Shown here one piece after another: positions 1 through 6,164 of a stretch of 7,310 nucleotides of DNA (the stretch's first letter is position 1; every line of letters starts with the position of its first letter). Origin of the DNA: Methanomicrobiales archaeon. GTDB lineage: Archaea; Halobacteriota; Methanomicrobia; Methanomicrobiales; Methanoculleaceae. The notes under the pieces were generated by a model that was given only the letters and a program-made list of their open reading frames with translations, was not told where the DNA came from and made no database searches. Both the position numbers and the translations under genes were made by a program. The stretch covers positions 1 through 7,310 of the forward strand of contig JAAZIF010000063.1 in assembly GCA_012510335.1 (NCBI GenBank), written 5' to 3'.

Positions 1-327
1 CGCGACCTCTACATCAGGGGGTGCGACTTCGTCTTCGGTCTCGCGAGGCCGGCAAGCGGCGTCGCCGTCGTCTCGACCGCCCGTCTCAGGAGCGACTACT
101 ACGGCAGGGTGCCGGACGACGGCGACCTGATAGATCGGGCCGCAAAAGAGGGGGCGCATGAACTCGGGCACCTTCTCGGGCTCGGGCACTGTGGAGATCC
201 GGAATGCGTCATGTTCAGGCCGCGGACGCTGGACGAACTGGACCGGAAGAGGAAGGTGTTCTGCCCGGCCTGCAGGGAGGCGCTGGAGAGGGCGCGGCAT
301 CACCCTCCCGCCGGCGCATCGATATGA
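1..327 (+). CDS. amzA: Archaemetzincin zinc metalloprotease, C-terminal part (5' end outside window)
   Basis: The 108 visible residues are the catalytic C-terminal part of an archaemetzincin, a zinc-dependent protease family found in archaea, some bacteria and vertebrates. Visible residues 53-63 read HELGHLLGLGH, the extended HExxHxxGxxH zinc-binding helix with Glu54 as the general base. Cys64, Cys69, Met71 (the Met-turn methionine) and a CPAC pair (Cys88, Cys91) follow; these cysteines bind the structural second zinc typical of the family. Upstream, FVFGLARP and VAVVSTARLR match the strands that normally precede the active site. The full family length is about 180-190 residues, so roughly 75 are missing. 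The spacing from the Met to the last CxxC is 16 residues, one less than the consensus I recall; this is a minor variation. The protein is probably cytoplasmic, since no signal or membrane segment is visible. Its natural substrate is not known. It ends with TGA, 34 bases before the next gene. Confidence 0.93.
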   Translation, partial: RDLYIRGCDFVFGLARPASGVAVVSTARLRSDYYGRVPDDGDLIDRAAKEGAHELGHLLGLGHCGDPECVMFRPRTLDELDRKRKVFCPACREALERARHHPPAGASI

Positions 328-361
328 TGCTTCCTCCTCAATCACACTGATAGAACCCTTC

Positions 362-2086
362 ATGTCCCGCTTCAACCTCAGCCCATCGCTCATCGGGTGG
401 TTCTTCTACCACGACTGCGAGCGCTACCTCCGCTATAACGCAACCCCGGAGCATGAGCGCGCGAAAGCCGGGATACCCGCTGCCGTGATTGACCGGAGCC
501 CTACGACGCAGGCCCTACTGGATGCGGGCATCCGGTGGGAGGAGGAGGTGGTCCGGACGAAAATAGCGGGTAGGGTGCGGATCCCGGAAGGGACAGGCCC
601 GCTCTCAGACCGGTCGTTCTCCATCGAGGAGACCTTTGATATACTCCCGCAACTCTCCCCGAATGAGGCGATCTACCAGTCGACCATCCCGGTCTCGGTC
701 CACTTCCTGCGGAGCTACGGCCTTGACCCGGAGATCCACCGGTTCGCCCCCTGCCGCCCTGACCTGATCCGGCTTGAGATGCGGGACGGCAGAGAACCGC
801 TCCTCTCGGTCATCGATATCAAGGCGAGCAAGGATCTCAGCGTCAGCCACCGAATCCAGGCAACCCTCTATGCCATGATCCTCGATCATGCCCTGACCCT
901 TCTCGGGATCGACCGCCCGGTCGATATGGAGAGGGCGGCTATATGGCTCTACGGGGCAGGCGAGCCCGGGTCGTTCGGGCTTCACTTAAATGTACGGGTG
1001 CTCGAGGACTTCTTCAGGCATCGCCTCCGGGGCATCCTCGCCTGCCCGCTTGAGGATGTGCCCTGGCACATAACGCCCCGGTGCGAGTACTGTGAGTTCT
1101 ACCCCCACTGCCGTGAGGCGGCGGAGGCATCCGCCTCGGTCTCACAGATCCCGGGCCTCTCGGCCGTCGCGCGGCGCTACCTCAGGGAGGCCCCCTGGAG
1201 CCCGAGAAAGTCCATAGACACCCTTTCTGATCTCGAGAGGTTCCTTGCGATCCCTGAGAGCGACGATCACCTGAAGAACTGCGGGTCGCTCGCCGGCCAG
1301 GGTGACCGCCTGCGGGCGACCGTCAGGGCGCTGCAGACCGGGGAGGCTGTTTTGCATGCTGAGACCTCGCTCGCCCTTCCCATCCACGAGGATATAGGGA
1401 TCCTTCTGACGCTCCAGAAGGATCCGGTCTCTGACCGGATATACGCGCTGGGGCTGCGCCGGTTCAAGGGAGAGGCGGTCTACGGGACGCCTTCCCGCGA
1501 AGCCGTATTCGTCGCTGAGACCCCCGGCGACTGCGCCCGGGTGCGGCGGGAGTTTTTCAGGGCGCTCACAGCAGAACTTGAGGCCGTACACGACCATAAC
1601 AAGGGCCGGGACTGGGAGAGCCAGAGATCGGTCCAGACATACGTCTATGACGCATACGAGGAGGAGCTCTTCATAAGGCTCCTTCAGGATGCACTTGAGG
1701 ATCCCGCGACAGCGGAGGACGCCTTACGGCTGCGGTTCTACTACCAGGATCCCGGCGTCATCCAGGGCTCCAGCCACCCGGCAACAGGGGTCTCGTTCCC
1801 GCTTGTTGTCCTTACGAGAGAGATCCGCCGATTGCTGGCGCTACCTGTCCCTTTCGCCCTCCGCCTGCCTGACGTCCTGGCTGCCATCCCCTCTTCCCGG
1901 TTTGCGTATCAACTCGACCCGGGCAGCCTCTTCTGGTACGAACAGAGCAACGCGCTCAGGAGTGACGCTATCATAATGGCATGGCATGGGGGGAGGCCGG
2001 AGGCCGCGGACTGGGTCAGGCACGAGATCTCACGACGGCTGCTTGCGGCGGGCAGCGCCCTCGACGGCCTTCGGGAACGGGTTTAG
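362..2086 (+). CDS. Dna2/Cas4/AddB-like iron-sulfur PD-(D/E)XK nuclease with degenerate RNase H-like domain
   Basis: This 574-residue protein resembles the RecB-family nucleases of the TM0106 type. Cys19 in FFYHDCERY and Cys241, Cys244, Cys250 (C-x2-C-x5-C) are placed as in the 4Fe-4S cluster of Dna2 and AddB, which clamps the nuclease fold. Between them lie the nuclease motifs: AGIRWEEE (Glu60-62, motif I), Pro133-Asp134, Asp152-Ile-Lys154 in VIDIKAS, and Gln166-xxx-Tyr170. All metal-binding residues appear intact, so active single-strand DNA cleavage is likely. Residues of about 340-560 look like the RNase H-like domain that follows the nuclease in such proteins, but the catalytic DxE position reads TLQ (350-352). 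The start is ATG 362, the first start clear of the upstream gene. No ribosome site is visible, so the transcript may be leaderless. The longer frame opening at 158 overlaps archaemetzincin and is not used. The gene ends at TAG, in frame with the helicase that follows. Nothing ties it to CRISPR here. Confidence 0.85.
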   Translation: MSRFNLSPSLIGWFFYHDCERYLRYNATPEHERAKAGIPAAVIDRSPTTQALLDAGIRWEEEVVRTKIAGRVRIPEGTGPLSDRSFSIEETFDILPQLSPNEAIYQSTIPVSVHFLRSYGLDPEIHRFAPCRPDLIRLEMRDGREPLLSVIDIKASKDLSVSHRIQATLYAMILDHALTLLGIDRPVDMERAAIWLYGAGEPGSFGLHLNVRVLEDFFRHRLRGILACPLEDVPWHITPRCEYCEFYPHCREAAEASASVSQIPGLSAVARRYLREAPWSPRKSIDTLSDLERFLAIPESDDHLKNCGSLAGQGDRLRATVRALQTGEAVLHAETSLALPIHEDIGILLTLQKDPVSDRIYALGLRRFKGEAVYGTPSREAVFVAETPGDCARVRREFFRALTAELEAVHDHNKGRDWESQRSVQTYVYDAYEEELFIRLLQDALEDPATAEDALRLRFYYQDPGVIQGSSHPATGVSFPLVVLTREIRRLLALPVPFALRLPDVLAAIPSSRFAYQLDPGSLFWYEQSNALRSDAIIMAWHGGRPEAADWVRHEISRRLLAAGSALDGLRERV

Positions 2087-2095
2087 GGCGATCTG

Positions 2096-4159
2096 GTGCG
2101 GTGGCCTGAGAAGTTCCGGTTCCCGCGCCCGTGGGAGACCGATATGCCGGAGATATCGCGCCTCCTCTTCATAACGGAGTACGAGTCGGTGATGGGCGCG
2201 CTAAGGATTAGAGAACTCCGGGGCAGACCGTGGGCCGCGCGGGTCCGGGACGGAGTCAGTATACCCGTCCGGAGGATCGAGGGGAACTTCTGGAAGGTGC
2301 TTGCTCCGCTTGACCTCTCGCTCTTCGAGCAGACCAGGGCGTTCAGCTACATCCTCGTGCCGGATGGGGATGCGGGGGAGGAGGCTCAGATGGCGTTTGA
2401 TGACCTCCGCTACCGTAGCAGCCCGAACCCGGGGAAGAGCGGTGTCTGCTTTGCCAGGATCCATGATGAGATCGCTGACAGGAGCGCCGGGCAGGTCAGG
2501 GGGCTTGTTCTTGAGGCAGCCTGCGGCAGGGGTTTTCCGTCATTCGCCGGGGGTGATCTTGCTGTGCTGCACCCCCGTTTCACCGATTTTACAGCGCCGC
2601 GCCACATCGACCGTCTCCTCGCCCTGGGAGGAGAGCCCGGGAACGCGTTCATAAGGCTCCTGCGGGATCCTGGGGGGTTTGCCGCACCCGTCTCCGGGTC
2701 GGAGGAGGTCGTCCGTGATGCCAGGAAGCTCGCCCTCGGCCCCGGCAGGTTCACCCCGAGCCAGGACCGGGCATTCCACCATGTGCTGACGAACCGCCTG
2801 ACCCTGGTCTGGGGGCCGCCGGGGACCGGGAAGACGCATTTCCTCGCAACAGCCATCCTCTCCCTGGTCAGAGCCCGGAGGGCGCATAAGGAGCGGATCA
2901 GGGTGGGTGTTTCGGCGTTTACCCATGCCGCCATCGAGAACCTGCTCGTCAAGGTCCAGGACTCGGTCGACGGGTTCGGCCTCACGGCAGCCCTCCCGAT
3001 CTATAAACTCCGGAGCCTCAAGACGGATCAGGGCGGGCGGAACCTTGAGGTGTTGCCCCATGACCGGGCCGGGAGCGTCGCCGGCTACCCCTCCCTCCTC
3101 GTCGGCGGGACGGTGCATAGCCTCGGCAGGCTCGATAAGGCTCTCCCGTCCCTCGATCTGCTGGTCATCGATGAGGCCTCACAGATGAGGCCTGCCGAAC
3201 TCGCTATGGCGATCTCCCTGCTTGCTGAAGGCGGAAGGCTCGTCCTTGCAGGGGATGACCTGCAGCTCCCTCCGATCATACAGGGTGAGTACCCGGTGCC
3301 GGAGGATGGCCTCCCCGGGCTTGAGGGCTCCATATTTGCCTATCTCCGGCACCGCGACGACCCGAAAGATCCCGTCTACACCTGCCAGCTCCAGGAGAAC
3401 TGGCGGATGAATCAGACCCTCTCGCGGTTCGCGGCAGAGACGCTGTATGGCAGCGGTTATGCCCCCGCGACCGATGAGATCGGGAGGCGGCAGATCGCCC
3501 TTGCCCCGTCTCTCTCCCCTGGAGCGCCTGAGGATGACTGTATCGGGTGGATCCTCGACCCCGCATACCCGCTCGTGCTCTGCGTGCTCGAGAACGTCAG
3601 GACGACGGTCGAAAACCCGATCGAGGCGGAGCTGGTCGCCCGGCTTGCCCGGACGCTCCGGGAGAGACTCATATCCCCTGGTTCGGGGAGCCCGTACCCG
3701 GCGACCGAGGACGGGGATTATCTCTTCTGGCGGCACGGACTCTTCATAATCAGCCCGCACCACGCCCAGATCGGCGCCATCCGGAGCCGCCTGGCCGGGG
3801 AACATCCACCGTTCGTGGACACAGTCGATAAGATGCAGGGGCAGGAGGCCGAGGCGGTCATCGTCAGCTACGGGGTGAGTGATGTAGAGACCGCGCTCGG
3901 GGAGGCCGGGTTCATCTACAGCCAGAACCGCCTGAACGTCTCGCTGACCAGGGGCAGGGCGAAGTGCATGATCTTTCTTCCCCGGCCGCTGCTGGAGCCG
4001 CCGCTTGAACTCGTGCAGGACGAGAAGGCGGAGGTGGGGCTCCGGCATATGCTCGACCTCCAGGAGTTCTGCCGGGCCCGCGGCGAGGAGCGGACGTTTG
4101 ACCTCGACTGGATAGAGGGGGCGGCAGGGGTCAGGCTCACCGTGTCCCGGGGCGCCTGA
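2096..4159 (+). CDS. Superfamily 1B DNA helicase, Dna2/Upf1-like (AAA_11/AAA_12 type)
   Basis: This is an ATP-driven helicase of 687 residues from GTG 2096, or 671 from ATG 2144. The ATG has GGAG six bases upstream (2134-2137) and is the better-supported start; the GTG has only a weak GGCGAT match. Numbering from the ATG, the SF1 motifs are all present and in order: a Q-motif-like FTPSQDRAF just before Walker A, Walker A GPPGTGKT (224-231, Lys230), Walker B DEAS (343-346), motif III GDDLQLPP (from 370), motif IV ENWRMN (418-423), motif V DKMQGQEAE (from 562), and motif VI SLTRGR with Arg603 as the likely arginine finger. The first 200 residues would be the beta-barrel and stalk region typical of Dna2/Upf1 enzymes. 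No signal peptide or membrane segment is seen. The gene follows the nuclease in the same frame, nine bases after its stop, so the two are very probably cotranscribed and work as one DNA end-processing enzyme. The exact pathway is inferred. Confidence 0.92.
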   Translation: MRWPEKFRFPRPWETDMPEISRLLFITEYESVMGALRIRELRGRPWAARVRDGVSIPVRRIEGNFWKVLAPLDLSLFEQTRAFSYILVPDGDAGEEAQMAFDDLRYRSSPNPGKSGVCFARIHDEIADRSAGQVRGLVLEAACGRGFPSFAGGDLAVLHPRFTDFTAPRHIDRLLALGGEPGNAFIRLLRDPGGFAAPVSGSEEVVRDARKLALGPGRFTPSQDRAFHHVLTNRLTLVWGPPGTGKTHFLATAILSLVRARRAHKERIRVGVSAFTHAAIENLLVKVQDSVDGFGLTAALPIYKLRSLKTDQGGRNLEVLPHDRAGSVAGYPSLLVGGTVHSLGRLDKALPSLDLLVIDEASQMRPAELAMAISLLAEGGRLVLAGDDLQLPPIIQGEYPVPEDGLPGLEGSIFAYLRHRDDPKDPVYTCQLQENWRMNQTLSRFAAETLYGSGYAPATDEIGRRQIALAPSLSPGAPEDDCIGWILDPAYPLVLCVLENVRTTVENPIEAELVARLARTLRERLISPGSGSPYPATEDGDYLFWRHGLFIISPHHAQIGAIRSRLAGEHPPFVDTVDKMQGQEAEAVIVSYGVSDVETALGEAGFIYSQNRLNVSLTRGRAKCMIFLPRPLLEPPLELVQDEKAEVGLRHMLDLQEFCRARGEERTFDLDWIEGAAGVRLTVSRGA
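2134..2146 (+). promoter_or_regulatory. Ribosome binding site deciding the helicase start
   Basis: GGAG at 2134-2137 lies six bases before ATG 2144, in frame with the helicase. This favours independent initiation at 2144 over the upstream GTG 2096, which has only an imperfect GGTGAT-like match (GGCGAT, 2087-2092). Against it, the 16 residues between the two starts (including FRFPRPWE) may belong to the family's conserved helicase entry region, so the longer form cannot be excluded. Confidence 0.5.
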
Positions 4160-4180
4160 GGGCCTGCCCGACCCAGCACA

Positions 4181-4187
4181 CTTATAC
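4181..4187 (+). promoter_or_regulatory. Archaeal TATA box for the metallo-beta-lactamase gene
   Basis: CTTATAC in the 56-base gap after the helicase stop fits an archaeal TATA element. Transcription would be expected about 25 bases downstream, near 4208-4211, only some 5-8 bases before ATG 4216. No ribosome site lies in that interval, so the mRNA is probably leaderless or nearly so. The box also implies that this gene pair is a transcription unit separate from the nuclease-helicase pair. Confidence 0.55.
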
Positions 4188-4215
4188 CCGGTAATTCGAT
4201 ACCTTTAGAGATAAT

Positions 4216-5454
4216 ATGCCATCGATTCCCGAAAGATCCCTGATCTGCCTCGTGCTCACTGCCGGGATGGTCGCCTGTATATTCACCGCAGGCTGTTCCA
4301 TTCCCGGCGGGCAGCCGGAGATCGTCTCCAGTCTTCCCGGCGCTGACCTTATCATCCACTTCATCGACGTCGGGCAGGGTGATTCGATCCTGGTAGAGTT
4401 CCGCGATAAGACCATGCTCATCGATGCCGGCGAGCGCCATATGGGGGAGCGGGTCATCGCTTACCTCCAGGAGAAGGGGATCGAGAGCCTCGACGTGGTG
4501 GTGGCAACCCACGCGCACTCCGACCATATCGGCGGCCTCGGCGACGTCATATCCGCCTTCCCTGTCGGTCACTTCATAGATGCCGGTCAGCCCCACCCCA
4601 CCGCGACCTACGAGAGACTGCTCACCCTGGTCGAGGATCTGGGGATACCGTATACAGCGGCGAGGCGCGGGCAGACGGTTGCCCTCGACCCGGACCTTGA
4701 GATCCTGGTCGAGAACCCGGGCTCAAAGCCCCTCGGGGACATAAACGAGGACTCTGTAGTCCTGAAGGTGACCTACGGGGAGATCTCCTGTCTCCTGATG
4801 GGCGATGCCGGAAAGCCGGCTGAGGAGAGCATGATGAAGGCCGGGCTTGACCTCGACGCCGATGTCCTGAAGGTCGGCCACCACGCGAGCCGGCACGCAT
4901 CCTCGGCCGGGTTCCTCTCCGCGGTCAGCCCCACGGTCAGCGTCATCACAGTCGGTGAAGGGAACGATTACGGCCACCCACACGCGGAAGCGCTCGAACG
5001 ACTGCAGGCGGCCGGCTCGCGGATCTACCGGACCGACCGTGACGGGACCGTCGTCGTCGCCACCGACGGGAAGGTGCTTGCGGTCACGACCGACAGGCGG
5101 CCGTCCGCCACGCTGACGGCCCGGCCGAGGCCGACAGCGACCGCTGCCCCCCCTCCAGGCGTGCATGTGGTTGACCTGGATCTCCTGGATGAGATGGTCG
5201 TCATCGAGAACACCGGGGCGACGGCGGTCAACCTCACCGGCTGGACGATCACCGACGAGGGGATGCGAAATACCTATACCTTCCCGGTATTCACCCTTGA
5301 AGCGGGGGCCGATGTGACCCTTCATTCCGGCCCCGGCAACGATACGGTGACCGACCTCTACTGGGGCCGGAAGAGCCCGGTCTGGAACAACGATGGCGAC
5401 ATCGCCACGCTCGCCAACCCGCATGGCGGGATCATGAGCATCCTGGAGCGGTGA
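4216..5454 (+). CDS. Secreted lipoprotein with ComEC-type metallo-beta-lactamase domain and lamin-tail-like domain
   Basis: This is a 412-residue exported hydrolase. The N-terminus has a short hydrophobic signal ending in the lipobox TAGC, with Cys27 as the predicted lipidated residue, so the protein should be anchored on the outer face of the cytoplasmic membrane. Residues of about 45-290 are a metallo-beta-lactamase domain of the ComEC/Rec2 type: HFIDVGQGDS, then the metal motif HAHSDH (His99, His101, Asp103, His104), GD at 196-197, KVGHHAS (His222, His223) and a GHPH near 254-256. The large multi-helix channel of true ComEC is absent, so this is the soluble nuclease-like module alone. A Pro/Thr/Ala-rich linker (about 293-315) leads to residues 316-412, which resemble a lamin-tail (LTD) beta-sandwich: VVIENTGATAVNLTGWTITD and a late GDIATL. 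Family members are suspected phosphodiesterases or DNases; substrate unproven. The next gene starts two bases after its TGA, indicating an operon. Confidence 0.88.
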   Translation: MPSIPERSLICLVLTAGMVACIFTAGCSIPGGQPEIVSSLPGADLIIHFIDVGQGDSILVEFRDKTMLIDAGERHMGERVIAYLQEKGIESLDVVVATHAHSDHIGGLGDVISAFPVGHFIDAGQPHPTATYERLLTLVEDLGIPYTAARRGQTVALDPDLEILVENPGSKPLGDINEDSVVLKVTYGEISCLLMGDAGKPAEESMMKAGLDLDADVLKVGHHASRHASSAGFLSAVSPTVSVITVGEGNDYGHPHAEALERLQAAGSRIYRTDRDGTVVVATDGKVLAVTTDRRPSATLTARPRPTATAAPPPGVHVVDLDLLDEMVVIENTGATAVNLTGWTITDEGMRNTYTFPVFTLEAGADVTLHSGPGNDTVTDLYWGRKSPVWNNDGDIATLANPHGGIMSILER

Positions 5455-5459
5455 GGATG
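5445..5459 (+). promoter_or_regulatory. Ribosome binding site for the DUF3006 gene, inside the end of the previous gene
   Basis: GGAG at 5445-5448 is eight bases before ATG 5457, inside the last codons of the lipoprotein gene. An in-frame GTG at 5451 is only two bases from it and is therefore a poor start. The arrangement suggests translational coupling. Confidence 0.6.
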
Positions 5460-5696
5460 CAGGACGGGTCAACCTTCCAGGTTAGCCTCGACCGGGTCGA
5501 GGAGGGGCTGGCGGTTCTCCTCATCCGGGAGGAGGAGGCGGTTCGCCTCACCCTCCCCCTCTCTCTACTCCCCGAAGGCGCCCGGGAGGGTGATATCCTC
5601 GAGATCTCGATCCGCCGGGACAGCGAGGCGACAGCGGAGGCGAGGCAGCGGGTGGCGGAGCGCATTGAGCGGCTGCAAAGGAAGGGTCACGAGTAG
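5457..5696 (+). CDS. DUF3006 family small protein
   Basis: This is a 79-residue soluble protein. The pattern fits DUF3006: a start of the form xxVSLDRVEEGLAVLLIREEE, a central LPLSLLPEGAREGDILEI and a charged C-terminal helix (DSEATAEARQRVAERIERLQ). The first 50 residues are predicted to be a small beta-rich fold. Members of this family are often encoded next to ComEC-type metallo-beta-lactamase proteins, and here the gene follows one after two bases, so the two are very likely coexpressed. No catalytic residues, signal peptide or membrane segment are visible, and the molecular role is unknown. If the protein stays in the cytoplasm while its partner is exported, direct contact is not obvious. 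Start ATG 5457 was chosen over GTG 5451 because of ribosome-site spacing. The gene ends with TAG. Confidence 0.78.
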   Translation: MQDGSTFQVSLDRVEEGLAVLLIREEEAVRLTLPLSLLPEGAREGDILEISIRRDSEATAEARQRVAERIERLQRKGHE

Positions 5697-5786
5697 CCTC
5701 TCACCACCCGTTACTCAGCGGTTGCAGCGGCGCCCTGTGCTCGACCTATTCCGGATGCCCCGGGCGAGCCCCCATGCCAGGACCGG

Positions 5787-5798
5787 AAACATTATCAT
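5787..5798 (+). promoter_or_regulatory. Possible archaeal promoter (BRE/TATA-like) before the ATP-cone gene
   Basis: The purine stretch GGAAA followed by CATTATCAT is the most AT-rich stretch in the 145-base gap between the DUF3006 and ATP-cone genes (5697-5841). If it works as BRE plus TATA, transcription would begin near 5816-5821. The match to a strong TATA element is only fair. Apart from this box and the hairpin downstream, nothing else was recognised in the gap. Confidence 0.35.
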
Positions 5799-5807
5799 CT
5801 CTCGCCT

Positions 5808-5831
5808 CTCCCGGTGCAACATCACCGGGAG
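5808..5831 (+). repeat. Perfect 9-bp inverted repeat with 6-base loop, overlapping the ATP-cone ribosome site
   Basis: CTCCCGGTG (5808-5816) and CACCGGGAG (5823-5831) are exact reverse complements around the loop CAACAT, with one more G-U pair possible (5807/5832). In RNA the right arm would bury GGAG of the ribosome site at 5828-5835. No run of T follows, so it does not look like a terminator. It could be a translation-control hairpin or a palindromic operator. Confidence 0.6.
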
Positions 5832-5844
5832 GTGAGCGGGATTG
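5828..5844 (+). promoter_or_regulatory. Very strong ribosome binding site that fixes a TTG start
   Basis: GGAGGTGA at 5828-5835 is an eight-base match to the complement of the archaeal 16S rRNA 3' end. It sits six bases before TTG 5842. No ATG or GTG in the right frame lies at a suitable distance, so TTG is the probable start codon. Confidence 0.8.
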
Positions 5845-6120
5845 GTTGATGTTGTCAAACGGGATGGCAGGAGAGAGGCCTTCGTGCGGGAGAAGGTGAC
5901 CGTGAGTGCCATGAAAACGGGTGCGCCGCCGGAGGAGGCCCGGGAGATCGCGGAGGCGATCGAGAGGGAGGCATACGACGGCATGCCTTCTCACGAGGTT
6001 CGGCGCCGGGTGCTAGAACACCTCCGTGACCGGAACCCGGAGTGGGAGGAGAACTGGCTCATGTATGACCGCGCCGTTAAGAGGCGCGGGGAGGCTGTCG
6101 CAGGGCTTCCCGCCCGCTGA
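5842..6120 (+). CDS. Stand-alone ATP-cone domain protein
   Basis: This 92-residue protein consists almost wholly of an ATP-cone domain, the small nucleotide-binding regulatory module found at the N-terminus of ribonucleotide reductases and in the repressor NrdR. The signature VVKRDGRREAFVREKV is at residues 4-19, with KTGAPPEEAREIAEAIE following, SHEVRRRVLEHL in the middle and WLMYDRAVKRRG at the end. The zinc ribbon that precedes the cone in NrdR is missing, and no reductase domain follows; the gene ends in TGA with no broken reductase gene downstream. A role as an ATP/dATP-sensing subunit or regulator is an inference. Translation starts at TTG with an exceptionally strong ribosome site, which could balance the weak start codon. 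It stands apart from the upstream pair by 145 bases and converges with the kinase gene, 44 bases away. Confidence 0.82.
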   Translation: MVDVVKRDGRREAFVREKVTVSAMKTGAPPEEAREIAEAIEREAYDGMPSHEVRRRVLEHLRDRNPEWEENWLMYDRAVKRRGEAVAGLPAR

Positions 6121-6164
6121 GTTCGGCATTGCAGAGAATCACCCCGGCGCGGAGGATATGGTTC

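Noticed and set aside
319..326. CGATATGA as a promoter for the nuclease gene
   Set aside because: It is a weak match to an archaeal TATA element and lies inside the archaemetzincin coding end; cotranscription is as likely.
158..361. In-frame upstream extension of the nuclease reading frame
   Set aside because: It overlaps the archaemetzincin gene in another frame, and the translation there is Gly/Arg/Ser/Cys-rich without resemblance to the nuclease. The recognisable N-terminus begins at ATG 362.
362..2086. Assignment of the nuclease as CRISPR Cas4
   Set aside because: The fold and cysteines are shared, but the protein is far longer than Cas4, has an extra C-terminal domain and a helicase partner, and no array or other cas gene is present.
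2540..4048. Long open frames on the minus strand opposite the helicase (2540-3118, 3179-4048), and similar ones opposite the nuclease and lipoprotein
   Set aside because: They mirror strongly conserved genes in GC-rich DNA where antisense stops are rare, and their translations show no recognisable domain.
5694..5849. Frame stays open for 50 codons after the TAG of the DUF3006 gene, suggesting general TAG readthrough
   Set aside because: The extension is Pro/His-rich with no family resemblance, and long stop-free runs are expected at this GC content. A normal TAG stop here argues against wholesale reassignment of TAG.
6121..6164. Possible terminator between the two convergent genes (GAGAATC near 6133 and GGTTCTC near 6160)
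   Set aside because: The arms pair imperfectly across a loop of about 20 bases and no T run follows, so it is not convincing.
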